Source: Dreissena polymorpha
Taxonomy: Eukaryota; Mollusca; Bivalvia; Myida; Dreissenidae
DNA: 64,000 nt
Assembly: GCF_020536995.1 (NCBI RefSeq)
Contig: NC_068360.1
Span: 12,681,304-12,745,303, forward strand
Reading direction: 5' to 3'
Positions 57,111 to 64,000 of this stretch are shown one piece after another. The stretch's first letter is position 1, and each line of letters starts with the position of its first letter. The translations under genes and the position numbers were made by a program. Below the pieces are notes generated by a model. That model saw nothing but the letters and a program-made list of their open reading frames with translations, did no database searches and had not been told where the DNA came from.

Positions 57111-57670
57111 AATAGACTCCGACGAGTACTCCTCTCAGTAGCAGGTCTTTGTTTTCTTCACAACACGTGATCATGTTGCATGTGAGTCTCAACATGTCGC
57201 ACACGTCGTGATGTTACATATGCGTATTTAATTTACAACATCTGCTTAAATCAATTTAATACGAGTTTAAATAAAGACCTATATTAGGTAATATTTTACT
57301 TCCGGGTACATAAACCTATTTTAGATTAAACCACTGCAATTCGGGTATCGTTAAACTAGATACCTAAATGTCATTTTAAGTTGAAGAAGAAGTTTTGTTT
57401 AAACAATAAAAATTAATTTTATAACAATTACAAAGGCAGACTATACATTTCATTTCGCAATAAAAAGTTTAATCTTGCAATAGGCACTGTGTTTACATTC
57501 ATAATTGGGTCGTAGTTCAGACTACATATGACACGAACATGTTGATATGCAATTATCAATAGATAATATGTTTGCTTACACTGTAAGTAAAAAATCTTCC
57601 AAAGAAATGTAACTATGTGAACCGGTAGTTGCAATCAGGGAAGAGATTAAACGTGGTGCTCGGATTAAAC

Positions 57671-60600
57671 ATGTTTGACCACCAAGACAACATTGGAGAG
57701 TGCTTTCAGAAATCAAAAGTGACCATAACATGTAACTGTCGTCAATGGTATATGAGGACATGTATAATAATCACGGTGTTTGGAGTGTGTGTGATCTGTT
57801 GGTGCGTTTATTGCACGATACTCATCGTGAGACTGACTCAAGAACTGGATGATCTGCGGCAGTCACGTGACCGAGTACGTCATGTTAACATTCCAAGTAA
57901 CGGTGTCAACAGTTACCCCGCTCCTGAAGTCGGACTGGGTGATCTGGTAAGTCTGCCATCCAGTTACTACGTTTCAGGACATGCAGGTCAACGGGTAAAC
58001 CCTTCAACAGACTGTATGTGTTCGAGTATTTCTTGGTTAATGAAGTCCTTCTGCGCCCGAGGCTACATTATGTGTGGACCCAGAGTGGGCCCAAGCACTA
58101 AAATAATTAATTTATCACAAACGTTTGCAAGAATTATAGCTGCTTTTTAAGCTATTGCGTTCTTACTGAAATATTGGTACGTTTCGTTGTGGTCTTGTGC
58201 AATGGGGGGGGGGGGGGGGGGGGGGGCGGGGAGTACCAAACTGTCTAAGATGAGAACCGCGATTGCCAACCATTGCACTTACTGGAATAATTTAAAAGCC
58301 TGTAGTAATAAATAGTACGTACATACAAGTTTGTTTTTTTTGGTTACATACAAGTTTACAGTTTACGAGATTTAGTAACTAGTAATTTTTTGTCGGATAA
58401 TGATGTGTGTGTGTGTGTGTGTGTGTATTTCGAGATTTATGATGTGCTTTCCGAACCAGAGGCTACATTATGTGTGGACCCGGAGTGTCAAATAGCACTA
58501 TTAACTTATTAATTTACTTGACTCACGAAAGTTGGAGCGAGGTTTGAATTATATGTGAAATTTTTAGCTATTTCGTTGTTACTGAAAGGTTTTTCAATTT
58601 TGCTGTGGCTTTATGGTGTGTGTGAGTGGGGGGAGGTGTGTTTGTGGGGGGAGGGGGGGGGGGGGGGGGAATGCCGGCATTGCCGGAGGAAAACCCACCT
58701 GTCCGGTATTGTGACCACCAATCAAACCCACATGCAGCCGGAATAGGAAATTGAACCCGAGTCGCCTAGGTGGGATGCTCATGTACCAACCACTGTGCTG
58801 GCCGGACAGCCTATTGTTGTCGGGCAATGATGTGGTCCGAAAATAACGATTTTAGTTGTATATGTTACAGTATTATGATGAAGATAAAATAATGCAAAGT
58901 AAAAAACTTATATGTAGAGAAACAGACGTCTACAGCAATACGTCTACATCAAGTGAATATTTGGTGTCGTAATGCTATTTTACTGCAAATCACCCCTTAT
59001 CAAGGGAAGTAAATCAAAATCAAATTCAAAAGTCATCGCGTGCTTGCTCTATCCTGATTGCGATGTGCATAAATCAATGACAATGATCATTTGAAATGTG
59101 AAGCTTATGTGTATACATGAACAATGTGTAAGATATAAACAACTTGTTTATTATTGTAGGGTGTTGTTGACTCCCATCTTTACGTCGAGCGGACCCTCAT
59201 ACATCAAAGGGTGAAACGAAGTAAAAAGGACAATCAAAAGTCTACTAAGATGCGGAAAGAAAAGAAAGAAAAAAAGGTTCATTTATAAGATATTCCATTC
59301 GCGGTAGTAATCTATAATACAGATGACAAGAACGGCCTCCGAGTGTATTCATTTATTCAAATTATATCTCTGTTACAGATTCACACGCTGACATTTTCCA
59401 ATTTCTACGGACATAGGTCACACACTTATTTGGCCATACAAATTCGTGCTTATGTGTGCTTATATATTTCAGAAAAAGACCTTGAAGTCAGCGCATTTTA
59501 TTCCCCGCAGCGGACTTCAACCACAACATGAACACAACTGTGAGTCTTTGAGTTCAAAAGTCTACACAACATGTAGAAATAACCCGTGGCACAATTATGC
59601 TCAAATTTTTAAGATAAACAGGGGCTTACCATCGAAGACAAGACATTCATGTCAAAATTCATCTAAGCATTTAATTGCCATTAAGTATTATGTTATGGTG
59701 ATTAAGTGTAGTATAAATCACTACATAGAAGGAGATAGAAGGTATGTGTGCATTGTAGATAATTCTACCATCGAAGTGTTCCGGCTGGCACCTTGGTGGG
59801 TGACGACGGATAGCCCATTTACCGTTGCAGAGCACGGCAAGTTTAGGGTGGACTATACAGGAACATATTTAATCTACGCACAGGTAAGCTTCATGTAACG
59901 TACATCATCTACGCCCAGGCTAGCTTCATGTAACGTACCTAATCTACGCCCAGAATAGCTCCATGTAAAATGCCTAATCTACGCCCAGATTAGCAGCATG
60001 TAAAATACCTAATCTACGCCCAGAATAGCTCCATGTAAAATGCCTAATCTACGCCCAGAATAGCTTCATGTAAAATGCCTAATCTACGCCCAGAATAGCT
60101 TCATGTAAAATGCCTAATCTACGCCCAGATTAGCAGCATGTAAAATACCTAATCTACGCCCAGAATAGCTCCATGTAAAATGCCTAATCTACGCCCAGAA
60201 TAGCTCCATGTAAAATGCCTAATCTACGCCCAGGTTAGCTTCATGTAAAATGCCTTATCTACGCCCAGATTAGCAGCATGTAAATTACCTAATCTACGCC
60301 CAGAATAGCTTCATGTAAAATACCTAATCTACGCCCAGAAAAGCTCCATGTATAATGCCTAATCTACGCCCAGAATAGCTCCATGTAAAATGCCTAATCT
60401 ACGCCCAGGTTAGCTTCATGTAAAATGCCTAATCTACGCCCAGGTTAGCTTCATGTAAAATGCCTTATCTACGCCCAGGTTAGCTTCATGTAACGAACCT
60501 AATCTACGCCCAGGTTAGCTTCATGTAACACACCTAATCTACGCCCATATTAGCTTTATGTAACATACCTAATCTACGTAAAGATTAGCTTTATGTAATA

Positions 60601-63600
60601 TACCTAATCTACGCCCAGGTTAGCTCCATGTAACAGACCTAATCTACGTCCAGATTAGCTCCATGTAACATACCTAATCTACGCCCAGGTTAGCTCCATG
60701 TAACATACCTAATCTACGCCCAGGTTAGCTCCATGTAACATACCTAATCTACGCCCAGATTAGCTTTATATAACATACCTAATCTACGCCCAGATTAGCT
60801 CCATGTAACACACCTAATCTACGTCCAGGTTAGGTTTAGGTAACATACCTAATCTACGCCCAGATGAGCTTCATGTTACACACCTAATCTACGGCCAGGT
60901 TAGCTTCATGTAACATACCTAATCTACGCCCAGATTAGTTTATGAAACAAACCTAATCTACACCAAGATTAGCTCCATGTAACATACCTTATCTACGCCC
61001 AGGTGAGCTCCATACAACATACCTAATCTACGTCCAGATAAGCTCCATGTAACATGCCTAATCTAGGCAAAGGTTAGATCCATGTAACAAACCTCATTTA
61101 CGCCCACATTAGCTTAAGGTAACATACATAATCTACACCCAGCTAGCTCCATGTAACTTACATAATCTACGCCCAGGTTAGCTCCATGTAACAGACCTAA
61201 TCTTCGCCCAGATTAGCTCCATGTAACATACCTAATCTACGCCCAGGTTAGCAGCATGTAACAGACCTAATCTTCGCCCAGATTAGCTCCATGTAACATA
61301 CCTAATCTACGCCCAGGTTAGCTCCATGTAACATACCTAATCTACGCCCAGGTTAGCTCCATGTAACAGACCTAATCTTCGCCCAGGTTAGCTCCATGTA
61401 ACATACCTAATCTACGCCCAGGTTAGCTCCATGTAACAGACCTAATCTACGTCCAGATTAGCGTATGTAACATACCTAATCTACGCCCAGGTTAGCTCCA
61501 TGTAACAGACCTAATCTACGCCCAGGTTAGCTCCATGTAACAGACCTAATCTACGTCCCTATTAGCTCCATGTAACATACCTAATCTACGTTCATATTAG
61601 CTCCATGTTACATACCTTATCTACGTCCAGATTAGCTCCATGTAACATACCTAATCTACTCCTAAGTTAGCTCAATGAAATATACCTAATCTACGCACAG
61701 GTCAGCTCCATGCAACATGCCTCATCAACGCCAAAGTTAGCTCACTGAAAAATACCTAATCTACGCACAGGTTAGCTTCATGTACTTGTTAACAAACAAA
61801 ATGATCCTATGTTTTACAATTAATATCAAATGATTGTATTTTGATAAATACATACCAAGAAATCGCCTATTATGTATTTATGTAAATATCACCTATTACA
61901 TAATAAACTTTAAATAAAAAGGACTTGTTGACATATTAACGTTTTAAAAAATCTCATTATTTAAAAATATTTTACAGACTTAACCTTTTACAATTGCAAG
62001 GAAAACGTAGAGTAAAAATAATACATTCCTTTGAATCCATGGCTTCTGGGACAAAACAGTTTGCGCTTACACTGCGCCAAGCATGCTCATAATGCTTTAA
62101 TTGTTCATAGCAAAATTGGCCAATACTTTAACAAATTGTCGTAAACAGGAATTTTGCTTTAAGCATAGTATAAAAATGTTTGTTCAAGCATAGTACATGT
62201 ATATACATTATTTTGTTAATCTGAAACTGTTTTTGAAAATCGTTATTTCTTCAATCTGTGAAAAAGTTCCTTTTATATTTTTTATACTACTTGCATACAA
62301 GTTTGAGTATGTATCAAGCAAGTGTACACTTGGAGACTTTTCTAACACATCACTTAATCATATCAATATAGCTCCCTAATTTTTTAACGGCTTGTGTTGA
62401 AATTTGGACCAAGAATAATTCAACACATATCTGATAATTCCTGAAAATTTAATTGAAATTGAAAAACCACAAAATATAAAACTTAACAAAATAAAAACGT
62501 CACTTCAAAAGACAAATTCGCAAACGCATACAACGTAAAATAATAACACTGTGAAAAGTAAAACGCATAAACTTACACGTCTTAATAACTGACAGGCTTG
62601 CACCATGCCGATTAAGCCGTTTCGCTCCTAAATATTCATACGAGCCATATTGTTTCTCTTTAATCAATGTTATGTTTTTCTTGTGTAAAAACTTACCTAG
62701 AATTATGAAATTGAAATTAAACTGGAATAACATGTATATCGCCTTTTACTACACTTGGTGATTTTTCTAACGCAACACTTTTAAAACTTACATATCTCAG
62801 TAATGAGTCAATATTTTTATTTAAAATTGCACATGTGATCATTTGACTACAATATGTGCAAGCTAGCGATAAAATCATTTATCCATGACGATCGGACGCT
62901 TCAGCAAGTGGAAAAGGTAGCCAGTAAATTGCAAAGTGCGCGTTTGTGCTCCTGAATATTCATACGAGCTATATGGTTTTGTAAATTAGTAATATGTTTT
63001 CCTTGTGTAAGAACCCACCTAAAAAAATTAAATTGAAATAAAACTATAATTAAATCGCGTTTCAACATTTCCACGTGCACAAATATGGAAAGCGTCCAAT
63101 CGTCACGGATGAATGATTTATCGTGGGCTTGCCTATAATGTAGTCAAATGATCGTATGTAAAATTTTAAACTAATATCTTTACTCATTTATAACTGAGCT
63201 ATTCAAGTTTGAAAAGTGATGCGTTAGAAAAGTCCCAAAGTGTACTCGTTCTTTCCATTGTATAACATTGTACAATATACAATGAACGAAAGCTGTGTTG
63301 CCTTCTTTGCGTTTAAAAGTGCGCGTCGCACTGCGTGCATATACTGATATACTGTATATTTATTTTTTACAGGTGCTGTATAAGCACGCGCTTCCCTTCG
63401 CGTCCCTTGGCGTGGTTCAGCACCGTCCCGATACCCCCCGAGACATGCTGCAGAGCATCTACTGCAGACAGGAGATCCCCACGGGACAGGGCCGCCAGCT
63501 GAGCAACACCTGCACGCTGACCGCGCTATTTCAGTTGCAAAAGGACGACTACATAACGCTAGAGAATTTTTACATTGATCCTGAAATAACGTACAGTGTC

Positions 63601-63636
63601 AATTCGACATACTTCGGGGCGGTATTACTGTCCTAG
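57671..63636 (+). CDS. TNF ligand superfamily member, gene C
   Basis: Type II membrane cytokine. Exons: 57671-57946, 59160-59276, then 59473-59539 plus 59759-59883 (or one exon 59473-59883), and 63373-63636. Both versions are in phase throughout: 282 or 355 residues. The ATG at 57,671 is used because the frame upstream opens only with TTG. The membrane span is at about residues 30-53 (CIIITVFGVCVICWCVYCTI). Exon 2 holds RVKRS, a good furin site, followed by a lysine-rich tail, and ends in a weak donor (GTTCAT). TNF domain: KSAHFIP is strand A, YTGTYLIYAQ the central strand; the last exon has SIYCRQ and NTCTLT cysteines and ends STYFGAVLLS. The phase-0 intron after YAQ matches genes A and B. 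AATAAA at 63,980. Confidence 0.83.
58204..58226. repeat. poly-G run
   Basis: 23 consecutive G followed by CGGGG in TNF gene C intron 1. A second G-rich run lies at about 58,645-58,668, and a (GT)n stretch at about 58,404-58,427. Confidence 0.9.
58650..58815 (-). mobile_element. tRNA-derived SINE, minus strand
   Basis: On the minus strand, GCACAGTGGTTGGTACATGA resembles an A box region and GGGTTCAATTTCC a B box. A body with GTGGGTTTTCCTCCGGCAAT follows. It is short and diverged. It lies in intron 1 of TNF gene C. Confidence 0.6.
59865..61790. repeat. 35-bp minisatellite copying a TNF-C exon end and donor
   Basis: About 55 units. The unit contains TAATCTACGCCCAG then GTTAGCTCCATGTAACATAC, 35 bp. 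The coding exon ends TTAATCTACGCACAG and its donor region is GTAAGCTTCATGTAACGTAC, so the first unit is the real exon-intron junction. Later copies drift at the donor (GCTAGC, AATAGC, GTTAGC). Reading past the true donor stops at once (59,896). Confidence 0.95.
61791..62748. other. TNF-C last intron, AT-rich
   Basis: No exon seen. Bases 62,325-62,350 (ACACTTGGAGACTTTTCTAA) and 62,625-62,735 (ATATTCATACGAGCCATATT) are related to parts of the inverted-repeat element at 62751-63247, suggesting an older partial copy of the same family. Confidence 0.5.
62751..63247. mobile_element. element with about 160-bp inverted terminal arms
   Basis: Left arm: ACACTTGGTGATTTTTCTAA, CGCAACACTTTT, TGATCATTTGACTACAATAT, GACGATCGGACGCTTC. 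Right arm, on the other strand: ACACTTTGGGACTTTTCTAA, CGCATCACTTTT, CGATCATTTGACTACATTAT, GACGATTGGACGCTTTCC. The middle (62,945-63,060) repeats sequence also found at 62,625-62,735. Non-coding, family not assigned. It ends 125 bp before the last TNF-C exon. Confidence 0.75.
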
Positions 63637-63979
63637 TGACAGCATACAAAGAACATATGTGCACATATAGTATATTGTTTTGTTTATTATACACCGTTAA
63701 TGTGTGATGAATGCTCTGCAAATTCATCATTATTGTAGACCGTATTATTCGTATAAAAAGTTCTTTTTACATGAACAAGACATCGGCTGTGATCACTTTG
63801 ATAGTCAATCGACACGGTTTAGGTTGAGTATACTATGCGAGGTTTACAATGTACGCTTACGACACACCTTCTGGTATTGTAATGTCATACATTGACGCTA
63901 TTTATACTCTCTAAACCTGTGTAAACTGTTGGGAATTCCCATTGGTTAGTTTCAGTTTATATAGAGCTGACTGCGCTGA

Positions 63980-63985
63980 AATAAA
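63980..63985 (+). other. probable polyadenylation signal of TNF gene C
   Basis: AATAAA 344 bp after the gene C stop, near the window end. Confidence 0.45.
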
Positions 63986-64000
63986 TCGGGTATGGGTCAT

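Noticed and set aside
57629-57670. Longer start for TNF gene C
   Set aside because: The extension begins with TTG. The first ATG is at 57,671.

Overview
The window looks like nuclear DNA of a bivalve mollusc. It is AT-rich, its genes are small exons in long introns, and it is crowded with internally repeated elements of the kind abundant in bivalves (termini TATGCCCC / TAGCTCACCTG at one end, CTTGT at the other). A dreissenid is my best guess from general memory of such repeats; no species-diagnostic gene is present. All recognised genes lie on the + strand.

Layout. 1-12,240 holds no recognised exon: a large nested Helentron-like element (624-5045), a 50-bp minisatellite (5046-6110), a second element family (7020-7881), and a 41-bp minisatellite (8640-12240) interrupted by two clean insertions. 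12,257-23,931 is a lysosome-associated membrane protein (LAMP) gene, missing only its 5' exon(s). It has two four-cysteine luminal domains, one membrane span and a GYESV lysosomal-sorting tail. Its introns hold three minisatellites and an element carrying five perfect consensus estrogen response elements. 28,859-30,322 is a single-exon family-92 glycosyltransferase. 28,044-28,543 and 33,629-35,129 are two copies of a TTAA-flanked terminal-inverted-repeat element with a tRNA-like promoter inside.

36,203-63,636 is a tandem cluster of three TNF-ligand-superfamily genes (A, B, C). Each has a short cytosolic N-terminus, one membrane span, a basic furin-like motif in exon 2 and a C-terminal TNF-homology domain split at the same phase-0 intron. 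Every exon junction used below is in phase, giving 400, 479 and 282 (or 355) residues. Gene A is followed by a second, non-identical C-terminal half of a TNF domain (45,092-46,864) in the same phase and with its own AATAAA. It is either an alternative C-terminus of gene A or the remnant of a fourth gene.

The most unusual pattern concerns splicing and repeats. Most long minisatellites here abut a splice site, and three of them (LAMP introns at 13.8 and 21.4 kb, TNF gene C intron at 59.9 kb) have a repeat unit that is a copy of the preceding exon's 3' end plus its 5' splice donor. Three arrays in different genes and with unrelated sequence share a 35-bp period.
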